A DNA stretch of 64,000 nt from Parus major (Eukaryota > Chordata > Aves > Passeriformes > Paridae), in the NCBI RefSeq assembly GCF_001522545.3, contig NC_031770.1, positions 108,693,368-108,757,367 on the forward strand, read 5' to 3'. The position numbers and the translations under genes are program-made. A model generated the notes under the pieces. That model worked only from the letters and a program-made list of their open reading frames with translations. It ran no database searches and was not told where the DNA came from. Shown piece after piece: positions 47,491 to 59,210 of the stretch (positions are counted from its first letter, which is position 1; every line of letters begins with the position of its first letter).

Positions 47491-48680
47491 CTGGGACTGT
47501 GTAAGGTGGAAGTTCAGTGCAGGGTATCACACTCAGTCCTAATAAAAATACAGTGGGTACGTACAAGCCTGCCACACCCTGACAAACACCCCATTTCGTG
47601 ATGCAGCAAAACACACTCGGTGTATATGGACAGTGGAAGTCTTCACCCTGCATTCAAAGTGACATTTCTTATTTAAGGAGCTGGTTGTAAGATAGGGACA
47701 CACCACTGAGAACAATTGGCTGTGTGGTAAAACACTTCTCACAGAGCTGTTAGTACAGCAGCGTGCGCCGCTCCCAGTCTGATTAGAATTCTGGTGAACA
47801 AGCTCTTACAATTATGATTTGATTTTAATTAGTTTAGATATTAACGGAATAGGCCCCAGCAGTCTTTAAATGTCACTGAGTTTCCCAGAAGGCCAAGGGT
47901 GTCTCAGCCATCTTTCTTGCTTTGTCCAAAGGGCCTCCGGGAAACCAAAAAAAAGCCAAGAAATATCAAAGCCTCGAGTACACTGTGGTCACCCACACTA
48001 ATCAGCATTGGGTCTGTCAAGCGTCTCTGTGACTCACATTACCAAACCTTTTAAAAGAAGCACATTTTAATAATTTCCTGAAATTACCCACTAAGGGCAT
48101 ATGTAACATTTAGCACATTATTATATACACTGCACTGAGGTTCATCAATCAATCAAAACAGAGTGTAATGTGCATGTTTAAGCTACATCACAGAAGAGAC
48201 TGTTGTTGTTGGGAACTTTTCAAAGCACATTGGTGCCAGTCTTCTGGGGTGGCAATTAATTAGGAAGAAGGTGATCGGTGACATTGTGCACTGGGAAAAT
48301 ATTGCCAGGTTTTCTCCAAGTGTGAAGCAGCTTTTTTTTCCTCAGCTGAAGCAGTTGATTTGCTTTTGTGAAGCTCAGAGACTGAAGGGTCCTTGAGGAA
48401 TCTGAAGGCCCTGACTGTTGTTCAAGTCTGTCCTTTAGTTTTAAGAACAGAAAGAACTGTAGGACTAAAAAAGTTAGAGCATAACTCTATGGAGGGAATT
48501 TAGTAGACAAAATACTGTGCCAAATATTATTTTTTTATGATGCAATTAAAATAAGTTTCTAGACTTTAAAATGGCCCCAGTAGATTATCCATCAGAAGGT
48601 TCAAGAAAACTGAGTGAAACTCAGCTCTAAACTTAACTGTCTGAAAGTACACTGAGGGTCAAAACTTTCCTAATTATGAA
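47491..48680. other. Non-coding; contains a candidate conserved regulatory segment
   Basis: No gene or mobile element recognised. Most of the interval is the motif-rich segment at 47755-48330. Confidence 0.55.
47755..48330. promoter_or_regulatory. Candidate conserved developmental enhancer
   Basis: The segment begins with a CpG cluster ('cagcgtgcgccgctccc') and carries several homeodomain-like cores ('ttttaattagttta', 'ggcaattaattagg'), a nuclear-receptor-like 'ctttgtccaaaggg', and 'catcaatcaatcaaaac', which resembles PBX/MEIS or FOX sites. It lacks low-complexity runs and interspersed repeats. Motif density like this is typical of deeply conserved non-coding elements near developmental genes, but short motifs occur by chance in AT-rich DNA. 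Confidence 0.3.
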
Positions 48681-48817
48681 ATGTCCATCCCCTGGAAGTG
48701 CTCAAGGCTCTGAGCAACCTGATCTAGTAGGTGGCATCATTGCTCATGGCATGGAGATTGGAATTAGGTAATCTTTAAGGTCCCTTCCAACCTGAGATTT
48801 CTATGATTACATGATTG
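48681..48817 (+). mobile_element. CR1 LINE terminal fragment
   Basis: 'tccatcccctggaagtgctc', 'aaggctctgagcaacctgat', 'tcatggcatggagattgg', 'ctttaaggtcccttccaacc' and 'tttctatgattacatgattg' form a 5'-truncated CR1 end of about 137 bp with small internal deletions. It is the only plus-strand copy between 42 and 61 kb. Confidence 0.92.
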
Positions 48818-50819
48818 TATTAGTATTAGAATCTGTTAGTAGTTTTGGGCTTGTATTAGCTGTCTAAACAAAGGAGATTGTGCTCTTTGAGTGCACTGGA
48901 ATATTTCAGACTTTGGCTTGGATCTGTCAAGCACAAAGCAGGAGATGGATCAAATCTTCTCTGTTCTGGACAGGCAAGACACTGTGCAGCACTGAAAATG
49001 ACTGGGCTAAGGGAATTCAGTTGATATCATAATATCCAGCCTCTTCTCTACTGCACAGCATCTAACAATATTATAAACTTGGGGATACTGTCTGTGGTGT
49101 CTGGGACACAAATTCCACAAGCACTTAATTTTTAGCCACTCACTCTGCACATTGTTTAAGGGGCTGCAAGTCAGTGGACTACGAGCTACCTGTCAAACCA
49201 AGATTACTGAGACTAAATCCTATATACAATAACATGTAAAGAAATAAGACATTAATATAATATCTGGCCATCAAAATGATCAAATGACTTGATGTGAGTT
49301 CCAGATAAAACTCTGAGTGCCAGCTCCTTCACTGAATTGTGAGCAGGAGCAAAGCTATGAGATAACAGAAATTCTTGTGAGGCATCTCCCATGTTGTGAT
49401 GAGAGAAACTACCTAAATGCCATAAGGAAAAACAAACAAACAAAAACATTCTCTGAGGTGGTGCAGCTGCTCCTGTCTAGAGTCCCTCTTTTCTTTGGAC
49501 TTGAAGCCAATGTTGGAAATGTTCACACTGAATTACACTTGCCTCTGGATCTCTGTGGGGCTCAGTGTGAGGCTCCCTGTGATTCCATCAGTACAGGCAA
49601 CTTCTATATGAATTCTCCCTTATTTCAGTCAAAAATGTTCACCATCAAAATGGTGTTTTCTTGGAATGCAACCAAGAAATGCTTCATGAACAGAACAGAA
49701 AAGCATGCAGAAATGGTTGAGGTTACAAAGCCTCCTATAATTTATTGGAATACTATCCAAGGAGGAAGTCAGACCTGAAGCATGGTGCTCCATGGGGTGT
49801 CCCATGAGCTATGGGATTATTTGCTACCCCCAAGCCATGCTGAGGCTCCCTCTGGCAGATTTCCTGTTGGGACAGACCACAGCTGTGCTGGAGAACATGC
49901 CAGCAGTCAAGCAGGAGGGATGATGAGCAGCTGGATATGATATTCTTTGTCCTGTTTTCATTTAGCATCACTGGTAACTATGAAGGGCTGCTGACTGTTT
50001 TTAAAGAGCAGAATACACTCAGGCAGTGCTGGCTTGGCAGCTAGCAAACACCAAGCAGTGTTTAACTAGAGCAGGAAAGGAATGGCTTTCTGCAGTTGCA
50101 ACAGTGGATAGCAGACTAGGGTATCACAGGCCAATCTTGATTTGAGGAATTTTACCTAATTTAATTGATTATTAATTAACACAAACTTCAGATTATTGAG
50201 GAAAAATTTAGGGACATGTTTTCTCTCCCCCTCGCTCAATCTGAACCTCAGCCAATACCTCTTCTCCCCTCTGACTAGTTTCATACTTCCTATTTTTGGG
50301 GTTTTTTTAAAGCGTGCTACACTTCAGCCATTCCCATTCTGCTGATATACTGTGTGGCTGTGAGAAGTTGTTAATGGCTAAAACATTGCTAAAAGCATTG
50401 GAGGACTTTTCCCCACTGTAGCAAACTACAAAGCAGCAGCTGCTCATCTGCAGCCCACCCCTCCCCAAATATGCCTACTAAGGGAATTTGGACTGTGACT
50501 GGAGCCTGGGATGAGATAAAGGGGCTGCTATTGTCCAGTCCCAGGAGAAGAATGTATCCACAAGTTATGCCAGAAGAGAGACTGGGATGCTGATGGCTCA
50601 ACCATTCAGGGGGAAGCTGCTGATGTGCAAACTGCCCCAGCACTGTCCACCATCTCAGGCTCTTTCTAAGGAAAGAGGCAAACCCTGGAGGTGGGTCCTG
50701 CCTCTTTGTCCTTACTCAGGCTGTGATAACTTCCTGATGGGGAACTACCAGGACAATCACATGAAGTCTGAAGGTGTTCACTTCTGCTGATGGGTTGAAA
50801 TGGGCAGAAATTGACTCAT
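48818..50819. other. Non-coding; holds the longest plus-strand open frame
   Basis: A 153-codon frame (49317-49778) is the longest plus-strand frame in the window. It has no hydrophobic leader, repeat or domain that I recognise, and upstream sequence gives no promoter clue. I leave it unannotated as a gene. Nothing else is recognisable. Confidence 0.5.
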
Positions 50820-51450
50820 CTGGGCTGGTGTAATAGGCAGCTGGATTGTCTTGGAAGGTGCCAGAAGTTCGTAGCATTACATCATCCAGTTGAAACTTGA
50901 CACCCTAAGGGAGGTACCTGGGCATTCCCTCTGGAACCTGAGTGAATGTAAACCAAAGAGATGCTGAGTTCTGGGCTTTCCCCCACCACTCAATGGATCC
51001 ATCACTTTGACCCAGTCTGTGAACACCTGAATCAACAAACATCAAAACTGCAACAAACCAAGCCTTGTTGCCAGGCCTACAGGTAGTGAGCTCTTCCTAC
51101 ACTTATCCTTTCCTTCTCCTTCTTGAACATTTTCACAAGTTATATTTTTATGCTTTTATATTGTCATATTACTATAGATAACCAAAACATCATTTTACCT
51201 GTTTTCCTGTGCAACCAAATTGTTTTACAATAAACCCTACATATGTGTATTTGCAAACATCAATCATTCAGTGTTGTTTCACTGTATTAACAAAAGTCTG
51301 GGTTACCCTTACCTCCTGTTACAGGTTGTAAGAGTGGCTCAGAAAGTTTGGCTCATGTTTGCAGCAGTCTGGCTCTTTGCTTATTCATTCAGTGTGGTTC
51401 TGCTGTCCCCACAGGGGGTTCAGGCCTAGTGTGCAATGGAACATTAAATT
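50820..51450 (+). mobile_element. Possible old LTR-like segment with polyadenylation signal
   Basis: This region is more balanced in base composition at its start and turns AT-rich towards AATAAA at 51229-51234, followed within 20 bp by TG-rich sequence ('catatgtgtatttgc'). That U3-R-U5-like order, and a general resemblance to avian ERVL-type LTRs ('acatcaaaactgcaacaaac' and following), suggest a solo LTR. I cannot fix its TG...CA ends or a target-site duplication. A plain chance poly(A) signal in unique DNA is the alternative. Confidence 0.3.
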
Positions 51451-51501
51451 TGTGTGCTGTTCTCTCTGCCCTGAAGCAGATTCTCAGCTCTAAGTCACCA
51501 C

Positions 51502-51792
51502 TAAAATCATTATGGCTGGGAAAGACCTCCACAAACATCAAATCCAGTTGTTGACAACCACCATATTTACCATTAGCCCATGTCCTCACATGTTATATCC
51601 ATGGTTTTTGAGCACATTGAGGGATGGTGACTCCACCACTTCCCTGGGCTGTCTATTCCAAAGCTTTACTTTCCATGAAGAAAAAATTCCAGTATCTAAT
51701 CTAAACTTCGTGGTGCAACTTGAGGCCATTTCATCTCATTCTGTCACTTGTCACCTGGGAGAAGAATACTCCAAGCCTGGGCTACAGAGCTT
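51502..51792 (-). mobile_element. CR1 LINE 3' fragment, about 290 bp
   Basis: On the + strand: 'atcattatggctgggaaaga', 'gacaaccaccatatttac', 'gagggatggtgactccacca', 'cttccctgggctgtctattc', 'cagtatctaatctaaact', 'cttgaggccatttcatctc' and 'cacttgtcacctgggagaag'. These follow a CR1 copy read backwards from its 3' end into distal ORF2. Confidence 0.9.
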
Positions 51793-52212
51793 ATAAAGCT
51801 CTGTAGTCTGTGAAGTTTAGCTGGGACTGTGCATGTGTCTGCTTTCACATGTTCATCTGTTTCTCCCTAATGACTTGTTAACATAATTGTCATTGTCAAC
51901 AGCTCTTCCAATGACATCAGATTCCAAGGAATGTTACAGGCTAGCTCAGTAAAGGAGAAAAAAATATTTTCTTATGATTCCATCACAAGACAGATGCAAT
52001 TAAAACTCAACACATGTTTATTAGAGAATCAGTATAGAAGAGGAACCATGTAGCTTAGGAGTGGGAAAATCTCAGTGTTTGCAGTTTATTAGAGATCAGA
52101 AAGCCCAAATTCTCACTTCAAAGTGTAACAAACCAAGCTGCATTATTTCCACTATTTTAGAAATGAATCATTGGTGAAGAGGGTGACCTTCTCCAGGGTC
52201 AGATTCAACACC
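51793..52212. other. Non-coding spacer between two minus-strand CR1 copies
   Basis: AT-rich, with no recognised element. The two flanking CR1 copies belong to different 3' types, so this is not an insertion splitting one element. Confidence 0.65.
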
Positions 52213-52418
52213 ACAAAGTCACAGCATGTTTTGAATTGGAAAGAACCTTAAAGACCAGCTGGTTCCAACCTCCCAGCCATGGGCAGGGTCACCTTCCACT
52301 ACCTCAGGTTGCTCCAAGCCCCATTCAACGTGGCCTTGGACATTTCCAGAGATGGGGCAGCCACAGCTTCCCTGGGCAGCAATCCAGCACTGCACCACCT
52401 CCTGTGGTAGAGTTGTTC
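52213..52418 (-). mobile_element. CR1 LINE 3' fragment
   Basis: On the + strand: 'caaagtcacagcatgttttg', 'ctggttccaacctcccagcc', 'atgggcagggtcaccttcca', 'ctcaggttgctccaagcccc', 'cttggacatttccagagatg', 'cacagcttccctgggcagc'. A 5'-truncated CR1 tail of about 205 bp. Confidence 0.92.
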
Positions 52419-54780
52419 TGAGTAAACTGAGAATAGATATTTTTCTTTTGACTATTTCCTCCTGTATTTTAAGTGAATTTTTTTTCTATTTTATGTCGCA
52501 AAACCTTGGATTTAATTGCTGTTCCACCCCAAAACTGATGAATTAGTTATACTGAGTTTATATACCCACATTTAGTGGTCTAGATTTTGACCTGTTCTTA
52601 CAGCACCAGTTTACTTTTGATTTGTGAATGGAAAATGATGACAGAAGATAATTAAATGGCACCACACAAGAACTGTGGCTCTTTATACCAAATCCTCTGG
52701 CCTACTTCCTCATACTTGCTCAGGGCTTCCTATTTGTTTACACACATAGGCCGGATTCTGGCTTGAGGTATCACACAACTGATCAAGGACTGTGCAGAGG
52801 TTTTTGTATCCTTTTGATTAGCTCAGGCAGGAGTTGCATGAGAGTTGCCTCTGCCTTCCAGTACTCCCTGTACTTTGTTCTCCTTTCTGTGTATTCATGA
52901 AGCAGCATTCTCTGGACCTCAGGCTTTAGGAGGATGCTGCCATCCATCCAGCAGCCACATCTGTGTTATAAAACAACTGGAAATTGCAAGAGTAAAGCAG
53001 CTTCAGCTCTTCACCAGTTTTCCCCAAGTTATTTCCTCTCTTATTCCTTGTCTGAGCTCAGGGAATAGACAGCCCAAGTTCTGAACAGAGCAGGGAGCAA
53101 AAGCTGTTTGGATCTGTCTTTTCCTGGGGTTGAGATGCCACCTATGTCCATCCAGGAATAAACTGCCTTCACATGGCACCATTTAGTCTCACAGATGCCA
53201 CTAAAATCCTGTGATTAGCTATGTTCTGACTTCCAGTCAGGAATATTTCCTGCTGAAGATACAGGACTGCTATGTCATGAGCAACAAGAAATCAGTTTTC
53301 GGCACAAGTCTTTCTTCTCTTGTTTCAGTCACTCTCAGCTTTTGTCTAAGTGAAGCTATTTCATAGAGAAAAAGCAACTGAGAAATGTTACATTAAAGAG
53401 CCTATCATTGACAGTGTTTTATATTTAATTACAGCTTTGATTCCTGTTTGAGAATAGCTATAAGGCATCTATTGTTTACAGTCACCTCTGTCTCATTAAC
53501 AGCAGGAAAACTTTCTTTTATTTTTTTTTTCTATTAGCATTGTTTGGCACTGTGAAACAAACAGTGGATCAAGTCTGACAATGCTGGAAGTCTGACATAT
53601 AACAGATAAGAGTTTCTAAGGGATTGTTCATACTGTTTATTTTGTAAGGGAGAAATCAGATATATATTTAACCAGAATTTACTTTACAAAGGAACAATTT
53701 CTTCTCCAGAAATTATCAAAATTTTCCATCCCCTGGACAGAAGCTAAAAATACCACTCATCCAGACAATATAAAAACCACAAAACTTGCCCCCCATATGA
53801 CAGACACTTTATTTATTAAACAGAGAAGACATCAATTATGTATAGCAGTTATACTTATGTCAACTATTTTGTTGCACGGGAAGATTTATACAAGGGTGGG
53901 AGGACAATGGGAAAGTATGAAAACAAAGAAAATAAATATTTTCCTGGAAAAGGTTGAAAGATAGACAATCATTCCATTTTGATAAGCACATTCCATTGTG
54001 GTATAAGCACGATATAAAAAATACACAGAGTTTAAGGACTAACATGATTGTGAGAAATATATACATTTAAGAGAGCAGTGATGCAGAGCCACAGAAATAT
54101 AACCACAGATAATGGTTTGAATATTTTCTGCATAAAATGAAACATTTCTTTTCATTTTACAAAAGGGATATAGCCAACTATAAGCATTCAGAACCACAAC
54201 TGTAAACATCTAATTAGAAACTGTGACAATGAGTTAAACGTTAATAAACCACATCTGCTCCCCAAGTTATTGTTTGCTGCTAGAGTTCTGTCCTTCTGTA
54301 CATGGCTGAACAAAGAGGGCCAGGGCTCCTTCTCTGTCTGTAAGGCCAGCTGGGAGGAGACAGCTTGTACCCATATGCTTAGACACTCTTCCTCCCTAAA
54401 ACAGAGTGGCTGCATCCCACCTGCTGCTTGGGAAGGGCTCCTGTATTGTGTGAACCCCTGAGCAGCGTGCAGACACTGTCCACGTGGGTGCTGCTTAACA
54501 AGGACCAAAACCATGGCTGGGAGCACTTAGGAGAGTCAAGTAAATCACAGGATTGGTACCCAACCCCTTTCTGTGTTATTGGCTGGTGGATAAATAGGGC
54601 CTGGGAAGTAAGAAATGGATGTGAGGATCAGTTCAGAAAGAGCTGTTCACATGAGCTGAGCGAGTCGCTGTAATGACATTAATCATCGGCAATATGCAGA
54701 CAAGGGACAGACAGTGGGGTCACCAAATAGCCAAAGTGAACACTAGAACTCTGAAATACCTTTTACACCACAGACACAAA
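52419..54780. other. Non-coding, no recognised element
   Basis: No gene or mobile element recognised. T-rich runs lie near 53514-53531. Segments at 54190-54290 ('atctaattagaaactgtgac') and 54650-54700 ('gagcgagtcgctgtaatgac') have homeodomain-like cores and local CpGs. The 112-codon minus-strand frame at 54188-54526 has no domain. Confidence 0.55.
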
Positions 54781-55141
54781 ATTATGGAATCATAAAATGG
54801 GCTGGCTTGGAGGGGACCTTCCAAGGTATAATGCAGACACAGCTTCTTGTGCAACCTGTTCCAGGGCCTCACCACCCTCACAGGGAAGAATTTATTCCTA
54901 ATATCTAGTTTAAATCTACCATCTTTCAGCTTAAAGCCATTTTTCTATGTCCTATCACTACATACCCTTGCAAAAAGTCCCTCCCTAGCTTTCTTGTAGG
55001 CCTCCTGTAGGTACTGGAATGTTCTCCAAGGTCTCCCTGGAGCTGTCTCTTCTCCAGGCTGAACAGCCCCAGCTCTCCCAGCCTGACTCAAGAGCAGAGG
55101 GGTTCCATTCCTTTGATCTCCTTCAACACCCTGTTGTGTCC
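54781..55141 (-). mobile_element. CR1 LINE 3' fragment with internal deletion
   Basis: On the + strand the terminal part ('attatggaatcataaaatgg', 'ttggaggggaccttccaag') runs to about 54830. It then jumps within a few bases to 'gtgcaacctgttccagggc' and continues with 'tcaccaccctcacaggg', 'cactacatacccttgcaaaa', 'agctttcttgtaggcctcct', 'cttctccaggctgaacagcc'. The block normally between these parts, about 150 bp, is absent. The remainder is continuous into distal ORF2. Confidence 0.9.
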
Positions 55142-58100
55142 AAAAGTTTAGAAATAAAATATGTAACCTTTTCTTCTCTCCTTTCTCAAGCCAACATGTT
55201 GAGAAATATGTTGCATACATGCCAACCTCATGGAATGAGAATTAGAGATGAATCATGGCATAAACCCTTATTCTAGACTATAAAACTTGGTGGAATCAAT
55301 CTGTCCTCTGCAGTGATCTCTTTCACATTACATCATTGGTGGTTGGAAAATGTTCTTCCATCCTCTTCCCCTTTCCAGACCCACAAAAACCACAGTGAGC
55401 TGAAAATTGTCATTCTTTTGTCCTCACTTTTCTTGTGTTGTTCTTATTTTCTCAGCCTCATCTTCCCTCACACTGTAATATGAATATTATATATGTATTG
55501 AAAGTCAACAAGTGTATTTATACAAGCTATAAAGATGCCTGTTCATCCAAAGCAGCAGGCATGGGAACCTCATACTGATTTTCCTTTTCTTGTACAGAAG
55601 CAGGAGTTTGATTGACTCACACCTTTATCAGAATTCAGTCATAATGTGTCTCTGTGTTTCCTTAAGGGACCTTTAGCTATCCCTTTCCTTTGGATGTCTA
55701 TTAAGACTGTTTTTCCTGGGTCTCTCTCTGTAAAAATTGCATCTGTGGGTTGCACTGCCCTACTTTGAACCTACAAGTGCATCAATCCCAGGTACCCACA
55801 AATAAAAAGAAAACCAAGAAATGTTAAACTGCTCTTCTCTGTGCCTCAGCTAGACCTTTCCTTGCAAAGGGGCAATGGGAATACTTATTCTTCCAGTGTT
55901 ACACTGTCAGAAGGAACACTCTGGCAGAATGCAATGTTATTGCTGCTTATAAAAACCTTTATTCACAGATGAGGGCTGTGGGGTTTTCTTTGTTTCTTCT
56001 TTTTTCTCTTTCTTTTTTTTTTTTTTCATTTTGTATTTAGGGTCTTATTATTCTTTGCTATGGTGCAGCAAAGCCCCACAAAGAATTACAGCCATAATCA
56101 TCTGAAGCAGTCAAAGTATCCAGATAGCATGTGCAAAGTAAGGCAGGATAAATCCAGCAGGGTTGAGTTAGCAGAGGGCTCAGTGGATTAGGTTCGAAGC
56201 TTGGTTCTCAGGGGTTGGAAAGTGAACAAACACCTGGCACCTTCTTTGGAAACTGAAAAAAAGAAAAGAACAAATGAAAGGGAAATGAAACCTCCTGTCT
56301 CAATGTTCCCTTCTCCACATCACATCACTTCACCGGCTAATTGACATCCCTGAACACTTTCTTAAAACAGTTCCTCCTATAACTTCACCCCATGCAGAAG
56401 CTTTTTATGTTTTGTTTTGTTTTCTTTTGTTTTTTTCTTTCAGGATGGATTGGGAGGAAGGTGATGAGGAATCTGTAAAGGCAATGAAGTTCATGGCTTC
56501 CCTTGGTCATTTTTGGTCTTTCATGTCATGGCGGTTTCAACAAATTGAGAAAAAATTTTCTTCCAACCTTTGCCATGTTGAGTTTGAACTCAGAGACTAC
56601 AGAGATTTTCAGTGGTGTGAGAATTGTGCCAGCAAATACTACAACAAAATATATTAAACTGATCCTTCTGTGGGGAATGGAGAATGCCCTGTCCATCACT
56701 ATCACTCTGGGAGAAAAGTCAGGGAGGCCCTGTTTATATGTGTCCACTCCATCATTTTGAGATTTTTTGGTATTTCTGCTGAAATTATATTAAATTTCTC
56801 AGATGGGGTTAGGAACACTTATCGTTTCAAAATTTGACAAAGTGCATCAAAATTTTTTCAAACTCTGTTTTTAGTGTGGGGATGGCTACTTGTAAAGACA
56901 CTCATAAAAACCAATTTTGTTCTTTGTGGATAGAAATAAGTCTTTCTGGCTGAATGGGTCCTTGCTGAAGTGACAAACTTGACCTGGGTAGCAAGAGCAG
57001 ACACAAGAGAGCTCAGCTGAAGCTGAAGGCTCTGGTGATACCTGAGTCCATGGGCTTTGCACACCCTTTTTCCTCTCTTTTTCATCTCCTGGAAAGGAAC
57101 ACTTTCACAAGTTTCAAATTGCCCACCAGACCTGCAAAAAGGGATTAAAAGGGAAAAAAAAATAAAGGAAACATCATTGTCTACAAAACTTTTAACCAAT
57201 TTTAAGAATTTCAACATATTTATTCCAATTAAAAAGCAATAATAACAACAACAAAAACAACAAGTCCTCCTCCATTATAAGAATCATTAAGGGTGCAAGA
57301 ACAAGTAAAACCAGAAGTGGAATTTCAAAAGATAATAGCCTTCTTTTCCCTCAGAGCATACATAAAAAAAAAAAAAAAGAATTCTCCAGCCAGGCTTAGT
57401 CTCTTTTGCTCTTTGTGGCAGTTCACCATGGACTTGGGAAAACCCATTCCCAGAATTCCAAATATTCTTTCACTGATAAGTATCTCCAAGCTCACAGTGC
57501 TTTGCTTACTCACAGTGCTGCCACTAAAGACCTGGAAGATTAACCCAATTCTAAAGGTGAGGACTGCCTATTACAAATCCCTCTCAAAGGACACAGGAGA
57601 TATTTGAGACAAAATTTTGTTAGTGGGAAGAGCAGCAAAACTTAAATGAACAAAGCCAGACAGTAATTCCACCTTTAATTCAACTACTACTTATAAATCT
57701 CCTCTGATTAAAGATAATTCCAGCATTTTAAAGATCAAAGCCTTGCTGGCTGCTTGATTGCTTTTTAAATTCTGATTTTATATTCTACTAAACTATACAC
57801 CATGAAAAAAAATAAAGAAGAAATCTTATTTCATTGAATTGTTGGGGATGAGAATTGCCTTCAGAATTCTTCCATTACAGAGATCTATCTCATGTTACCA
57901 ATGACAGAAGAGATAATTTTCAGTCAAGGATTTGCACAATAAAAATTTTTGTGGGAGGCAAACTGTGAGAGGTATTTTGGGGTTCTTTGTATAATTTGAG
58001 ATAATTTAAAGACAGGATAATAAGCCTCTGAAAATGAAGACATATTGAGACACCACATCAGAAAACTCCACCTATATTTGAAAATTTCATCTGTGAATAT

Positions 58101-58778
58101 TTGAGGGCTGCTTTTTGGAAAAAAAAATTAATTCCAGAACTTTGTCATACCATTTTCATTACCCTGCTGTACAATACTGTGAATATTTTCAAGCTTTTCC
58201 CTTTTTCTTTATCGCAAAAGTTTTAGGAAGTTTATATAAATTAATAAAATCCTGGGCTCTATGAAGCCAATCTTGCTTTGAACATGCCTTTATTGATCTT
58301 TCAGGTAAATCTACTGTGAATGTTATGAGCCAAACCCAGATCACCAGCTTCAAACAGAATTGGCGGTACCTGTAGAGAGTTTTCCCTGGCAGACAAGCTT
58401 TCACTAAAGCCAGCAGAGCAGAGGTGAGGATAAAAAACTTGCTTAATTAACATTTCAGATGTATCTCAGGTTGAGTGATTTAAGGTAGCTTAAACTATCC
58501 CATTTGTCTTGTGGAAGATGTCATTTTTATAGGGTAGAGAACTCAGTCATACACTAATAATCAGGTGTGTTAAAATGAGGAGAAGAATTTCGCTCACCTC
58601 TGCTTCTTTTGTTTTTGTTTGCCTCATTAGGAGGCTACAGCTTCTTTTCCCCAGTTTCCCGAGGTTGGAAGAGTTGGGAAGTTGTAGAAGGTTTTTATAA
58701 TTTGCTAGGACTGTTTTTCATTATTGTGAGAGGGGGAAAAAGAGACCTCTGTCTGCTGTACTGTGAGACACTGTTACA
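55142..58778. other. 3.6-kb non-coding stretch
   Basis: No mobile element recognised. Contains pyrimidine tracts (55984-56028 and 56401-56443), an A15 run at 57364-57378 and an (AAC)-like run near 57240-57262. An 81-codon frame at 56412-56657 directly follows a splice-acceptor-like pyrimidine tract. It has no donor I can support and no recognised domain. Confidence 0.55.
55984..56028. repeat. Polypyrimidine tract
   Basis: Forty-five bases almost wholly T and C, with one G. Low complexity. No exon-like sequence follows it. Confidence 0.85.
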
Positions 58779-58905
58779 ATCAGAGAATTAAATTGGAAAA
58801 GACCTTTAAGATCACTGAATCCAACAGGTCCCCCAGGACAGCCAAGTCCAACATTAACCCATGTCCCAAAATGTCACATCTGCCCTTTGTTTTTGAACAC
58901 TGGTC
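58779..58905 (-). mobile_element. CR1 LINE 3' fragment
   Basis: On the + strand: 'atcagagaattaaattgg', 'aaaagacctttaagatcact', 'cagccaagtccaacattaac', 'ccatgtcccaaaatgtcaca', 'tttgaacactgg'. This resembles the CR1 type at 4881-5000. About 127 bp are left, moderately diverged. Confidence 0.88.
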
Positions 58906-59107
58906 TCTAAAGTCTTCATCCAAGACCACCTGAAATTTATTAATGTTTATTTCTGTGCATCTTTGTTATAATTACCAACATTCAGAATCAAGAGTGTCAG
59001 ACTTTACAAAACAGTACACACTGAAAGCTTTGTTCTAAAAGCCATTTAAGCATTCCAGAACAAATCTTGGAAGGACAAACTGGAAAATCAAGCTCTGCAG
59101 TGATTCC

Positions 59108-59210
59108 TTTTTTTTTTTATTTCTTTATCTTTTCTTTTTCTTTCCTCTGTGGGTTTTTGGGTTGTGTTTTGGGTTTTTTTTGTTTGTTTATTTTGTTGGG
59201 TTTTTTTGTT
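59108..59210. repeat. T-rich low-complexity tract with TTTGGG-like units
   Basis: About 100 bp of T runs, first interrupted by C (pyrimidine part) and then by G triplets ('gggtttttgggttgtg' and similar). The second half is G/T-only DNA. Confidence 0.88.
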
